Of a DNA stretch of 64,000 nucleotides, positions 50,901-58,334 are shown piece after piece. Both the position numbers and the translations under genes were made by a program. Source of the stretch: Jiangella anatolica (lineage in GTDB: Bacteria; Actinomycetota; Actinomycetes; Jiangellales; Jiangellaceae); contig NZ_POTW01000002.1 in the NCBI RefSeq assembly GCF_003236295.1, positions 88,512-152,511 on the forward strand, in the 5' to 3' direction. Below the pieces are notes generated by a model. It was given only the letters and a program-made list of their open reading frames with translations, was not told the origin of the DNA and searched no databases. The stretch's first letter is position 1; every line of letters begins with the position of its first letter.

Positions 50901-51685
50901 AGTCGATCGGTCCGGCGACCTATGGTCGCGGGCGGTCGCTGCCGCGGTTGCTGATGCTCGGCCCCGTCGGGGTGGAGAACGCGGCCGAGCTGGGCGAACA
51001 CACCAAGCTCGGTCAGCTCACGGAGCTGGCGATGTTCATCGCGCTCAATCCGGGCTGCGATGCCACAGCGATCGACGAGGCGATCTGGCCCGGCTCGGCG
51101 GTCACCAAGACGACGCGGGGGACGGCGATCTCGAAGCTGCGGCGCTGGCTCGGCACCGACGCGGACGGGGAGTCGCTGCTGCCGCGCACCGAGAGCGGCT
51201 ACACGCTGCGCCCGCTCGTCCGCAGCGACTGGGACGACTGGCGCGACCTGCTCCCGCACGGGACGTCCCGGGCGGCCACCGCCGACCTGCGCGCGGCGCT
51301 CCAGCTGGTGCGCGGCCGGCCGTTCTCCGGACGCGGCCGGCGCCGGTACGCGTGGGCCGATCACCTCGCGCAGGAGATGATCGCGTCCATCGTCGACGTC
51401 TGCCACGAGCTGGCGCTGCGGTCGCTCGTCGAACGCGACCCGTGGGAGGCGCTGCGCGCGGCCCTGCTCGGGCTGTCCGTCGAACCGGGGATGGAGCTGC
51501 TGTGGCGGGACCGGCTCAAGGCCGAGGCCGCGATCGGCGACGGCAAGGTGGTGCTGGACAGCGTCGAGTGGCTCCGCGCGACCGCAGTGGATCTCGGCGG
51601 CGAGCTGGAGGCCGAGACGGAGGACCTGATCGAGGAGCTCTCGTCCGGCTGGGCGGGCGCGACGCGCTCGCCGGCGGGGAGGTGA
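47957..51685 (+). CDS. Multi-pass membrane protein fusing LysM to a C-terminal BTAD transcriptional activator domain
   Basis: 1242 residues; the ATG has GGAGGGAGG upstream. Three membrane segments occupy about 12-32, 64-84 and 105-125. An extracellular LysM domain (about 170-226) reads YIVVPGDTLWEVAGARL ... LPGWTLTIPE. A Gly/Asp/Pro-rich region contains a 31-residue duplicated unit (about 303-364). A fourth membrane segment (about 405-425) is followed by RRARERRRRR, placing the rest in the cytoplasm. A globular region (about 440-770), a long Gly/Arg/Ser/Pro linker (about 780-980) and a BTAD-type domain (about 995-1235: LAMFIALNPGCDATAIDEAIWP, TAISKLRRWLG) follow. LysM binds peptidoglycan, so wall sensing coupled to transcription is plausible. 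Confidence 0.85.
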   Translation: MITSSTPRAVLRSLAALLGLAVLVVGVPAVLWAAGGSPLPGEWPSLAGVRAAAFRPDDGSLFLTSLVAAGWLGWGTFVLSLVVEVPAALRGRAAPQLPGLGRQQRLVAGLVATVAAIGAGGHAASASVPVAAPASASAAPAPVESPPPEPWEPAPPVTTDLLEASARAGTYIVVPGDTLWEVAGARLDDPLRYPEIFAASRATAQPGGRRLTDPDLILPGWTLTIPERTGGRSGLPDTGAPPAGEPPAGSAAGSSTGPAPGPATGPAPGPRSATGGVGIGGLPVALGPGRIGPDSLPDVGCGSDTGRGDPGGGDPDGGHEDPGDASRAAAGAGGDTGRGDPGGGDPDGGHEDPGDTSHAVAGAGRVTVEAGSGETDVDLRAVASSAASADSLLSSGGDTGEVVRTAGGVGAVLAAALVGVLATRRARERRRRRPGERIGAGDASDRSAETELRQAADPVAVEVVDRVLRGLAARLARAGRGLPPLRAVRLTRRTLEVYLAAPAELPAPFVGTAHGGVWTVPLDAVGDGEAADVPAPYPSLVTLGHDHDDALVLLDLEQVGTLVLDGAPELVRSALTAVAAELATSAWADDLRVTLVGAQALADLDLLDTGRVRHVTEVEDLLAELTVRVADDRLLLATAGVNSLGAARVAQVADAAWTPEIVVIAEPLPAEQWDRLEALIVTAPRVAVAAVVGTGEPSDLPSRGHRLRERVRHAGGGTWVLRLSGPPGRVTAVLDPLGVLVRPQLLDEETHGRFLRLLRAAAGSDGSASEPAARVDQVLDGVSARSADGSKGVGGEPDSVAGGSPAGDHRGRAGAAGGGRRRGGLSGDDGRGDGVPGGRARGGAASGERESELGDGSVGGGTQRDGGATPGGRRRSGGASAGGAGVASGDGAGDRGSGEAGTGYGSSDSAGRRSTDRRSADPAPVGGRDEASPAGGSSQGRTAREPSQGRPSGGASPRRPSGASHSAAAPRAGQDGASLFAESIGPATYGRGRSLPRLLMLGPVGVENAAELGEHTKLGQLTELAMFIALNPGCDATAIDEAIWPGSAVTKTTRGTAISKLRRWLGTDADGESLLPRTESGYTLRPLVRSDWDDWRDLLPHGTSRAATADLRAALQLVRGRPFSGRGRRRYAWADHLAQEMIASIVDVCHELALRSLVERDPWEALRAALLGLSVEPGMELLWRDRLKAEAAIGDGKVVLDSVEWLRATAVDLGGELEAETEDLIEELSSGWAGATRSPAGR
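48864..49049 (+). repeat. 93-bp tandem duplication within the LysM-BTAD gene
   Basis: Two head-to-tail copies start at 48864 and 48957 (GCGACACGGGTCGCGG...). Their first roughly 68 bases are identical; the remainder has diverged. The period of 93 bp keeps the frame and adds a 31-residue unit containing GRGDPGGGDPDGGHEDPGD. The near-identity suggests a recent slippage or unequal crossover. Confidence 0.9.
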
Positions 51686-51709
51686 GCCGCGCCGCATACG
51701 CTTCTGAGC

Positions 51710-52168
51710 ATGACCGAAGAACGTGGCGTCGAAGCCCTGCGCGAGTCGGGCCTGGCCCATCAGATCGTCCGTCACGCACCGGTGAACAGCCTGGAGGAAG
51801 CCGCCGCCGCGCGCGGGGTCGAGCCGGCCGCCGTCATCAAGACGATGGTGGTGCGGCGGGCCGACGACGACTACGTGTTCGTGCTGGTGCCCGGTGACCG
51901 CACGATCGCCTGGCCGAAGCTGCGCACGCTGCTCGGCGTCAAGCGGCTCTCGATGCCCGACGCCGAGGCGGCGCGCGACGTCACGGGATACGAGCGCGGC
52001 ACGATCACGCCGTTCGGGTCGACGCGTGCCTGGCCGGTCATCGCCGACGAGCGGGTGCTGGGGCGGACGGTGTCGATCGGCGCCGGCGCCTTCGGGGTGT
52101 CCGCGACGGTCGACGGGGACGAGCTGGTGAAGACGCTGGACGCGACCGTCGCCGACGTCACCGAGTAG
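51710..52168 (+). CDS. ybaK: YbaK/EbsC family aminoacyl-tRNA deacylase
   Basis: 152 residues. The YbaK fold is shown by HAPVNSLEEAAAARGVEPAAVIKTMVVR with the conserved catalytic lysine in IKTMV, VLVPGDRTIAWPKLRTLLG, and YERGTITPFGS with the GxxxPFG motif. These enzymes hydrolyse mischarged tRNA (Cys-tRNAPro and related). It starts 24 bp after the LysM-BTAD gene and may ride on its transcript. Confidence 0.92.
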   Translation: MTEERGVEALRESGLAHQIVRHAPVNSLEEAAAARGVEPAAVIKTMVVRRADDDYVFVLVPGDRTIAWPKLRTLLGVKRLSMPDAEAARDVTGYERGTITPFGSTRAWPVIADERVLGRTVSIGAGAFGVSATVDGDELVKTLDATVADVTE

Positions 52169-52171
52169 GAG

Positions 52172-53035
52172 TCAACGGGCCACGGCGGAGCCGGTCAGGA
52201 CCGACGCCAGCACGGTCAGCACCGGCGAGCAGCCGGCGTCGACCTTGACGGTGGCGAGGTCGTCACCTCGGGTGAGTCCGCGGTTGACGATGATGACCGG
52301 GCGGCCGGTCTTGTGCGCGTGCCGGACGAACCGCAGGCCGGACATGACCGTCAGCGACGATCCGGCCACGAGCAGCGCTCCCGCCGAGTCGACCAGCGCG
52401 TACGCGGCCTCGACCCGCGGCTTGGGCACGTTCTCGCCGAAGTAGACGATGTCGGGCTTGAGGATGCCGCCGCACACCTCGCAGTCGGCGACCCTGAAGT
52501 GCGCGGTCGCCTCGATGACGGCGTCGGCGTCGGGCGCGATCTCGGCGTCGGCGACCTCGTCGGCGAAGTCCGGGTTCAGCGCCGTCAGCCGGGCCGCGAC
52601 GTGCTCGCGCGGGACGACCCGGCCGCAGCTCAGGCAGATCACCCGGTCGTAGCGGCCGTGCAGGTCGATGACGTTCCGGCTGCCGGCGGCGTCGTGCAGC
52701 GTGTCGACGTTCTGGGTGATGACGCCGACCGCGACGCCGTCGGCCTCCATCCGGCTGATCGCGAGGTGCCCGGGGTTGGGACGCGTGCGGTGGACGTGCC
52801 GCCAGCCGACGTGGTTGCGGGCCCAGTAGTGGCGGCGGCGGTCGGGGTCGCCGACGAACTGCTGGTAGGTCATCGGCGTGCGCGGCGGGGAGTCGGGGCC
52901 GCGGTAGTCGGGGATGCCGGAGTCGGTCGAGATGCCGGCGCCGGTCAGCACGGCGACCGACCGGCCGGACAGGACCGCGGTCGCCTCGCCGACGGCCGGC
53001 CAGGCCGGGTGGCCGGGGTCGATGCGGTCGAGCAC
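52172..53035 (-). CDS. NAD-dependent protein deacetylase, sirtuin family
   Basis: 287 residues from a GTG. NAD site: VLTGAGISTDSGIPDYRG. Catalytic ITQNVDTLHDAAG followed by LHGRY with the active His. The zinc site is CLSCG and CEVCGG. A C-terminal LLVAGSSLTVMSG and VNRG complete the fold. Insertion of HYWARNHVGWRH marks the class II/bacterial type. It would remove acyl groups from lysines, for example on acyl-CoA synthetases. Convergent with ybaK, 3 bp apart. Confidence 0.94.
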   Translation of the reverse strand: MLDRIDPGHPAWPAVGEATAVLSGRSVAVLTGAGISTDSGIPDYRGPDSPPRTPMTYQQFVGDPDRRRHYWARNHVGWRHVHRTRPNPGHLAISRMEADGVAVGVITQNVDTLHDAAGSRNVIDLHGRYDRVICLSCGRVVPREHVAARLTALNPDFADEVADAEIAPDADAVIEATAHFRVADCEVCGGILKPDIVYFGENVPKPRVEAAYALVDSAGALLVAGSSLTVMSGLRFVRHAHKTGRPVIIVNRGLTRGDDLATVKVDAGCSPVLTVLASVLTGSAVAR

Positions 53036-53175
53036 GCTTCGAGCCTATGCGACGACGCCGCCGTGGGCGCCGGGCGGCTGGGACGCCTCGGCGGTAGCGG
53101 ACCTGGCCCGCGTCAGGGACGGAGGATCGGCGGCACCAGGCCGTCGTCGGGCCGCGGCGATAGAGCTGCGCCGGC

Positions 53176-53553
53176 TCAGCCGAGGTGGTGGGCGAGCACC
53201 TTGCGGTGGGTGTCGCGGGCGTCGGTGTGGCGGGCACGGCCGGCCTCGGTCGCCGTCACGAAGAGGGCGCGACGGTCGTCCATGCACATCGCCCGGCTCA
53301 CCAGCCCGGCGCGCTCCAGCCGCGCGACCGTGCGGGAGAACGCGCTCTGGCTGAGGTACATCCCCTCGGCGAGCTCGTGCATCCGGACCTTCTCCTGGCC
53401 GGACTCGATCAGCCGGTCCAGCACCTCGAATTCGCTCATGCCCAGTCCGTGCTGGTCCTGCAGCTCCCGATCGAGGTCGCAGGCGACCTTGTTGTAGCAG
53501 GTCACGAGGTCGCGCCACTGTGCGACCAGGGTGCCCTCCTCGGTCCCGCTCAT
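53176..53553 (-). CDS. MarR family regulator
   Basis: 125 residues from the ATG at 53553 (an in-frame GTG at 53562 is possible). GMSEFEVLDRLIESGQEKVRMHELAEGMYLSQSAFSRTVARLERAGLVSR is the winged helix; MDDRRALFVTATEAGRAR is the wing and linker. It is divergent from an MFS efflux gene across an 87-bp AT-richer gap, the usual layout of a drug-responsive repressor and its pump. Confidence 0.92.
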   Translation of the reverse strand: MSGTEEGTLVAQWRDLVTCYNKVACDLDRELQDQHGLGMSEFEVLDRLIESGQEKVRMHELAEGMYLSQSAFSRTVARLERAGLVSRAMCMDDRRALFVTATEAGRARHTDARDTHRKVLAHHLG

Positions 53554-53640
53554 GGAGCGCACTCTAACACCGCGAGCACACGCATGCAAGGACATTTAAT
53601 GCTTGTGCAATTGATGCGTGCGCATGTAACGTCTCTCCCC

Positions 53641-55131
53641 GTGACTGCTACCACCGCACCGCGTTCGACCTCTGCTTCACACGACGACCAGCGCTGGACC
53701 CCGCGGCTCTGGGGCGTCCTCGCCGTGCTGTGCCTGGTGATGTTCCTCGACGGCCTCGACGTCTCGATGGTCGGCATCGCGCTCCCGTCGATCGGCACCG
53801 AGCTGGGCCTGTCGACGACCTCGCTGCAGTGGATCGTCAACGGCTACGTCCTGGGCTACGGAGCGCTGCTGCTCCTCGGTGGCCGGACCGCCGACCTGCT
53901 CGGCCGCCGCCGGGTCTTCCTCATCGCGCTCGCCGTCTTCGCCGCCGCGTCCCTCGTCGGCGGCCTCGTCGACGACGGCACGACGCTGATCATCACGCGG
54001 TTCGTCAAGGGTGTCGCCGCCGCGTTCACCGCGCCCACAGCGCTGTCCATCCTCACCACCACGTTCCGCGAAGGACCGGCGCGCAACAAGGCGCTGTCGA
54101 TCTTCGCCGTCTTCGGCGCCAGCGGCTACTCGTCCGGGCTCATCCTCGGCGGCCTGCTGACCAGCGCCGGCTGGCGGTGGAACTTCCTCATGCCGGTGCC
54201 GCTGGCGATCCTGGCACTGGTCGCGGGCATCGCGCTGATCCCGCGCGACCGTCCCGCCGACTCCGGCGGCCACGACCTCGCCGGCGCCGCGACGCTGACC
54301 GCCGGCATGCTGCTCGCCGTCTACTCCGTCGTGTCCGCGCCGGAACGCGGCTGGGCCGACCCCATGACCATCGTGCTGTTCGTGCTGGCGATCGCCCTGC
54401 TGACGGCGTTCGTCCTGATCGAGCAGCGGATGGCCCACCCCCTGGTGCGGCTCGGCATCCTGCGGATCGCCACGATCGTGCGGGCCAACCTCGGGATGAT
54501 CGCGCTGTTCGGCTCCTACCTGAGCTTCCAGTTCATGCTGACGATCTACTTCCAGGCCGCGCTGGGCTGGTCGCCGCTGCGGATGGCGCTCGCCCTGCTC
54601 CCGGCCGGGCTGATCGTCGCGTTCGGCTCGCCGTACATGAGCCGGGTGATCGACCGGTACGGCACGGAGCGGCCGATCGTCGCCGCGATGGTATCGCTGA
54701 GCGTCGCGTACCTGTGGTTCCTCGTCGCCGGCGACGACCCGACGCCCAGCTACGTGACGGACATCCTGCCCAGCGTCGTGCTGATCGGGCTCGGATTCAT
54801 GCTCGCGTTCTCGGCGCTGATGTCGCAGGCCACGGCCGGGGTCGACGACTCCGAGCAGGGGCTGGCGGCCGGCCTGGTCCAGACGTCCGGGCAGATCGGC
54901 GGCGCCGTGGTGCTCGCCGTGACGACCGCGCTGGTGACGTCCGGGTCGCACTCGGCCGACGGCATGAGCGCGGCGACGTTCGACCAGTTCCGCCCCGGCC
55001 TGACGCTGGTGACGGGGGTCGCCATCGCCGGGCTCGCGGTCATGGTGTTCAAGCGCCGCAAGCGCGACGCCGGAGACGCCGGCCCGGAGCCCGTCGTCGA
55101 GGACGAGGTGCTGGAGCCGGCCGCGCCCTGA
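53641..55131 (+). CDS. MFS transporter, DHA2 (EmrB/QacA) drug efflux family
   Basis: 496 residues from a GTG. It shows 14-helix DHA2 features: motif A GGRTADLLGRRRVF, motif C-like VFGASGYSSGLILGGLLTSAGWRWNF, and FLDGLDVSMVGIALPSIG at the first helix (the D1 motif of QacA-like pumps). The C-terminus is hydrophilic. It would export toxic compounds using the proton gradient. Likely repressed by the divergent MarR protein. A strong hairpin follows. Confidence 0.93.
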   Translation: MTATTAPRSTSASHDDQRWTPRLWGVLAVLCLVMFLDGLDVSMVGIALPSIGTELGLSTTSLQWIVNGYVLGYGALLLLGGRTADLLGRRRVFLIALAVFAAASLVGGLVDDGTTLIITRFVKGVAAAFTAPTALSILTTTFREGPARNKALSIFAVFGASGYSSGLILGGLLTSAGWRWNFLMPVPLAILALVAGIALIPRDRPADSGGHDLAGAATLTAGMLLAVYSVVSAPERGWADPMTIVLFVLAIALLTAFVLIEQRMAHPLVRLGILRIATIVRANLGMIALFGSYLSFQFMLTIYFQAALGWSPLRMALALLPAGLIVAFGSPYMSRVIDRYGTERPIVAAMVSLSVAYLWFLVAGDDPTPSYVTDILPSVVLIGLGFMLAFSALMSQATAGVDDSEQGLAAGLVQTSGQIGGAVVLAVTTALVTSGSHSADGMSAATFDQFRPGLTLVTGVAIAGLAVMVFKRRKRDAGDAGPEPVVEDEVLEPAAP

Positions 55132-55146
55132 CCGAACCAACAGAAC

Positions 55147-55188
55147 GCCGGCGGCGACGGGGTCAGCGGTGCCCCCGTCGCCGTCGGC
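55147..55188. terminator. Bidirectional terminator hairpin between MFS and PAP2 genes
   Basis: GCCGGCGGCGACGGGG (55147-55162) and CCCCGTCGCCGTCGGC (55173-55188) form a 16-bp stem with a single mismatch and a 10-base loop, between two convergent stop codons. Confidence 0.78.
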
Positions 55189-55199
55189 GTCGTATGGGA

Positions 55200-56072
55200 T
55201 CAGCGGACGCGGGAGAGGTTCGGTGTGCGCTGCGCCGGGATCGCGGCGCCACCCGACGGCCCGTCCAGATCCGGACCGTCGTCCGCCGAGTCCTGGGCAT
55301 CGTGGATGGCGGCCCGGACCGCTCGCTCGCGCTTGAACCGTTCGATCAGCACCGCGACGCCGAGCCCGGCCACGACCACCATGCCGCCGACGACCGCGTC
55401 GACGACGTAGTGGTTGCCGGTGAGCACGATGGCCGCGAACATCAGCAGCGGCATCGTCGCGCCGACGATGCGGACGATCAGGACCCGCGACAGCGCCACC
55501 CACGCGATCCCGAGCAGCAGGATCCAGCCGAAGTGCAGGCTCGGCATGGCGGCGTACTCGTTGACGAGCCTGGATGAGCTCATGTCGCGGTAGGTCGGCA
55601 CCTGGAGCGAGACGGTGTCGACGAAGTCGTGCCAGGGAAGGAAACGCGGCGGGGCGAGCGGATAGAACGCGAAGATGACCAGGCTGAACGCGCCCGATGC
55701 GAGCAGCGCGTTGCGGTAGAACGGGTACGCCACCGGCCGGCGGGCGATCAGCCAGACCAGCGTGAGCACGAACACCGGCCAGTAGCCGTAGATGTAGAAG
55801 CTGTTGGCGGCGTCGATCGCCCATTCGTGGTCGAGGATGAGGCTCTGCAGCTCGGTCTCGACATGGATGCCCAGCGTCTTCTCGAAGGAGATGACGTCTT
55901 CGGCGTTGCGGAACGCGGCGTCGACGCGGCCGCTGGTGAGGCCGCGGACCAGCGTGTAGAGAAGCGCGGCCGAGAGAAGGAAACCGATCTCCTTCGCGGC
56001 CGTGGCGAGTCGTGAGTTGGTGCGAACGCGGCGAAGCGTGGGCGGGTGCCGCGACAAGGTGTCCGAGGCCAT
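55200..56072 (-). CDS. PAP2-superfamily membrane phosphatase
   Basis: 290 residues with about six membrane segments. PAP2 motifs: LAPPRFLP region, the central MPSLHFGWILLLG with the catalytic Ser-Leu-His, and GNHYVVDAVVGGMV with the last His-Asp pair, the arrangement of PAP2_3 (inositol phosphorylceramide synthase-like) enzymes. It probably dephosphorylates or exchanges a lipid phosphate at the outer membrane face. Divergent from a TetR gene with two palindromes between them. Confidence 0.88.
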   Translation of the reverse strand: MASDTLSRHPPTLRRVRTNSRLATAAKEIGFLLSAALLYTLVRGLTSGRVDAAFRNAEDVISFEKTLGIHVETELQSLILDHEWAIDAANSFYIYGYWPVFVLTLVWLIARRPVAYPFYRNALLASGAFSLVIFAFYPLAPPRFLPWHDFVDTVSLQVPTYRDMSSSRLVNEYAAMPSLHFGWILLLGIAWVALSRVLIVRIVGATMPLLMFAAIVLTGNHYVVDAVVGGMVVVAGLGVAVLIERFKRERAVRAAIHDAQDSADDGPDLDGPSGGAAIPAQRTPNLSRVR

Positions 56073-56129
56073 CGGTCCTCCATGCTGGCGACGTGCCAGG
56101 AGCGCCAGCGCCCCCTTGAAGTTGCCTCT

Positions 56130-56190
56130 ACTTGTCGGCCGACAAGTGGTCTGAGTCTCACGCTACGACCGCACTTGTCGGCCGGCAAGT
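56130..56190. promoter_or_regulatory. Two 18-bp palindromic operators between PAP2 and TetR genes
   Basis: ACTTGTCGGCCGACAAGT (56130-56147), a perfect palindrome, and ACTTGTCGGCCGGCAAGT (56173-56190), with one mismatch; they start 43 bp apart (about four helical turns). The CTTGTCGG/CCGACAAG form is typical of TetR operators. They should regulate both divergent genes. Confidence 0.85.
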
Positions 56191-56245
56191 AGTTAACGTA
56201 TTGTGTGGCCGCCCTCACTTCCCGATCAGCGAGGCGGCGACGGAG

Positions 56246-56833
56246 ATGACCGACGAGGGACGAACCGGCGCGGACACCGCCGGAAACATCCGCGAGGTCG
56301 CGCTGGACCTGTTCTCGCGGCAGGGCTACGAGCGCTCGACGCTGCGCGAGATCGCCGATGCACTCGGCATCACCAAGGCGGCCGTGTACTACCACTACCG
56401 CACGAAGGTCGAGATCCTCGACGACCTGCTGCGCCCGATGGTCGACGGCGAGGATTGGATCATCGCGGACGCGGGATCGGACCCCGCGGCGATCGGCGAC
56501 CCGGCCTGGCGGCTGACGCTCGTCGAGCGCTACATCGACCTGCTGCTGGCGCACCGGCGGGTGGCGACGTACGCGATGAACGACCTCGCCGGCGTCGCCA
56601 ACTCGACGCTGCTGGACCGCATGCGCGCCAATGACGAGCGGCTGGCGGTGCTGCTGGCCAACGGCGACCTGTCGCTGGAGCAGCGGGTGCGCACGTCGGC
56701 GGCGCTGGGCGTGATCGTCGCGATCCTGGCCCTGCCGGACGTCTCGAACGCGGAGCTGCGGCCGCAGCTGCTGCGAGTCGTGCGCGACGTGCTCGGGCTG
56801 GCCGAGCAGGTGGCGGACGCGGCCTCGGCCTGA
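56246..56833 (+). CDS. TetR family regulator
   Basis: 195 residues from the ATG at 56246; an upstream start (56132) in the same frame would translate the operators and is unlikely. HTH: IREVALDLFSRQGYERSTLREIADALGI, then TKAAVYYHYRTKVEIL. It is divergent from the PAP2 phosphatase and very probably binds the two palindromes at 56130-56190. A 51-bp repeat array begins 6 bp after its stop. Confidence 0.9.
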   Translation: MTDEGRTGADTAGNIREVALDLFSRQGYERSTLREIADALGITKAAVYYHYRTKVEILDDLLRPMVDGEDWIIADAGSDPAAIGDPAWRLTLVERYIDLLLAHRRVATYAMNDLAGVANSTLLDRMRANDERLAVLLANGDLSLEQRVRTSAALGVIVAILALPDVSNAELRPQLLRVVRDVLGLAEQVADAASA

Positions 56834-56838
56834 ACCGG

Positions 56839-57133
56839 GCGACTCGCCCGGCTGGGGGTGCGGCCGAGCGGTGCCGGTGTGATGGTGGGGCGACTCGCCC
56901 TGGTGGGAAGACGACCGAGCGGCGCCAGTGTGATGGCGGGGCGACTCGCCCTGGTGGGAAGACGACCGAGCGGCGCCAGTGTGATGGCGGGGCGACTCGC
57001 CCTGGTGGGAAGACGACCGAGCGGCACCAGTGTGATGGCGGGGCGACTCGCCCTGGTGGGAAGACGACCGAGCGGCACCAGTGTGATGGCGGGGCGACTC
57101 GCCCTGGTGGGAAGACGACCGAGCGGCACCACC
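56839..57133. repeat. Tandem array of a 51-bp repeat, about 5.8 copies
   Basis: Copies begin at 56839, 56890, 56941, 56992, 57043 and 57094 (the last partial). The first is diverged; the next ones differ by one or two bases. Each carries the palindrome GGGCGACTCGCCC. The period equals 17 codons, so frames on both strands stay open through the array (GRLALVGRRPSG... on the plus strand), but this is likely a by-product. It lies between a TetR gene and a lipoprotein gene. Confidence 0.95.
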
Positions 57134-57157
57134 CCGGGGGGCGAGAATGGTGCCGCT
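57122..57157. terminator. Hairpin closing the 51-bp repeat array
   Basis: AGCGGCACCA (57122-57131) and TGGTGCCGCT (57148-57157) are exact complements across a 16-base loop. The left arm belongs to the last repeat copy. A TTGACA hexamer (57159-57164) follows immediately and might be the -35 box of the lipoprotein gene, but no good -10 was found. Confidence 0.5.
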
Positions 57158-57214
57158 CTTGACAACGAGGCTATGTCCGGTGACGGCGATTGGCGAAGGG
57201 AACGAGGAAAAATT

Positions 57215-58264
57215 TTGCCCGGCTCCGTGACACGTGGGGCAACGGGGAGTCGTGTGCTTGTCGTGACGCTTGCGGCGCTCCTGCAGCTCACGGCCTGCTC
57301 CGGCTCGGACCCGGATTCGACGGGTACCGGCTCACCCTCCGGCGGGGGTGCTCCCGAAGAAACCCGTGCGGACCCCTCTCCGGAGACGGCTACGGCGCCG
57401 TCGTCCGACCCGTCGCCGGACTGCGACCGTCCCTGCTACGGCGACGCCGAGACCGTCGGCACGCTCGGCGACGACACCGTCGTCGAGGTCAGCGGGATGG
57501 CCGCGAGCGTCCGTACTCCGGGGCTGTACTACGTCGTCGGCGACGAGCCCGGCACGACGCAGGTCGCGGCCGTGCGCGAGGACGGCACGCTCGTCGCCAC
57601 GATCGAGCTGGCCGGCATGGACACCGAGAACGCCGAGGCGCTCGCCGTCGGACCGTGCGGCGACGACCCGGCGTCGTCGTGCCTGTACGTCGGCGACATC
57701 GGCGACCACGTTGGCCGCGACCACGTCACCGTCCACCGGGCGCCGGAGCCCGACCTGGACGATCCGCCGGCCAGCGTCGAGGCCGACGCGCTGGAGTACA
57801 CGTACGAGGACGGGCCGACCGACGCCGAGGCGCTGGTCGTGGACGCCGACGGCCGGCCGCTGATCGTCAGCAAGGCGCCGTTCGACGAGGACACCGGCGA
57901 GACCGGCAGCACCCGGCTGTACCGCGGCCCGGCGGACGGCGGCGAGTTGGCGCTGCTGGGCGAGATCGTCCTGCCCGAGCCGGAGAGCGGGTTCCTCGCG
58001 GGGCTGGTCGGCAACGTCGTCACCGACGCGTCCGCCGACCTCGGCGCCGGCCGCGTGCTGCTGCGCACCTACGACGAGGTGCTGGAGTACCGCGCGCCGG
58101 CGCCCGGTGCCGACGTCGCGGAGTTCCCGGACTGGCCGCTGCGCCGGGTCCCGGCCGGCAGCGTGCTCCAGGCCGAGACCGTCGCGTACACCGTCGACGG
58201 GTGCGGGTATCTGACGACGTCGGAGCTGACCGGGGACGTCGACGCGGTCCGGTGCACGGACTGA
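57215..58264 (+). CDS. Putative secreted lipoprotein, beta-propeller-like, unknown function
   Basis: 349 residues using a TTG at 57215 that has GAGGA six bases upstream; an ATG at 57173 in frame has poor spacing. The signal peptide VLVVTLAALLQLTAC ends in an LTAC lipobox. The mature protein begins with a Ser/Pro/Thr linker, followed by a domain with paired cysteines (CDRPCYG, PCGDDPASSC, DGCGYL ... RCTD) and repeating beta-type motifs (VSGMAASVRTPGLYYVVGD; EALAVGPC; EALVVDADGRPLIVSK), suggesting a propeller. I recognise no named family. The tandem-repeat array lies directly upstream. Confidence 0.75.
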   Translation: MPGSVTRGATGSRVLVVTLAALLQLTACSGSDPDSTGTGSPSGGGAPEETRADPSPETATAPSSDPSPDCDRPCYGDAETVGTLGDDTVVEVSGMAASVRTPGLYYVVGDEPGTTQVAAVREDGTLVATIELAGMDTENAEALAVGPCGDDPASSCLYVGDIGDHVGRDHVTVHRAPEPDLDDPPASVEADALEYTYEDGPTDAEALVVDADGRPLIVSKAPFDEDTGETGSTRLYRGPADGGELALLGEIVLPEPESGFLAGLVGNVVTDASADLGAGRVLLRTYDEVLEYRAPAPGADVAEFPDWPLRRVPAGSVLQAETVAYTVDGCGYLTTSELTGDVDAVRCTD

Positions 58265-58334
58265 GCCGGCGCGGCGGCGCCAGGGCCCGGCCCGGATGTG
58301 GGGTCGTTCCCACAACGCCGTAACGTTGGCCCGC

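Noticed and set aside
53677..55824. A 715-codon minus-strand frame opposite the MFS gene
   Set aside because: Low-complexity Arg/Gln/His/Asp-rich translation without motifs; the plus-strand frame is a clear 14-helix transporter.
56839..57133. The 51-bp repeats as a CRISPR array
   Set aside because: The repeats are directly contiguous with no unique spacers, and no cas genes are present.
56858..57214. Translation of the repeat array as an N-terminal extension of the lipoprotein
   Set aside because: It would bury the signal peptide behind more than 100 basic repeat residues. A TTG with a well-placed GAGGA just before the signal peptide is more credible.
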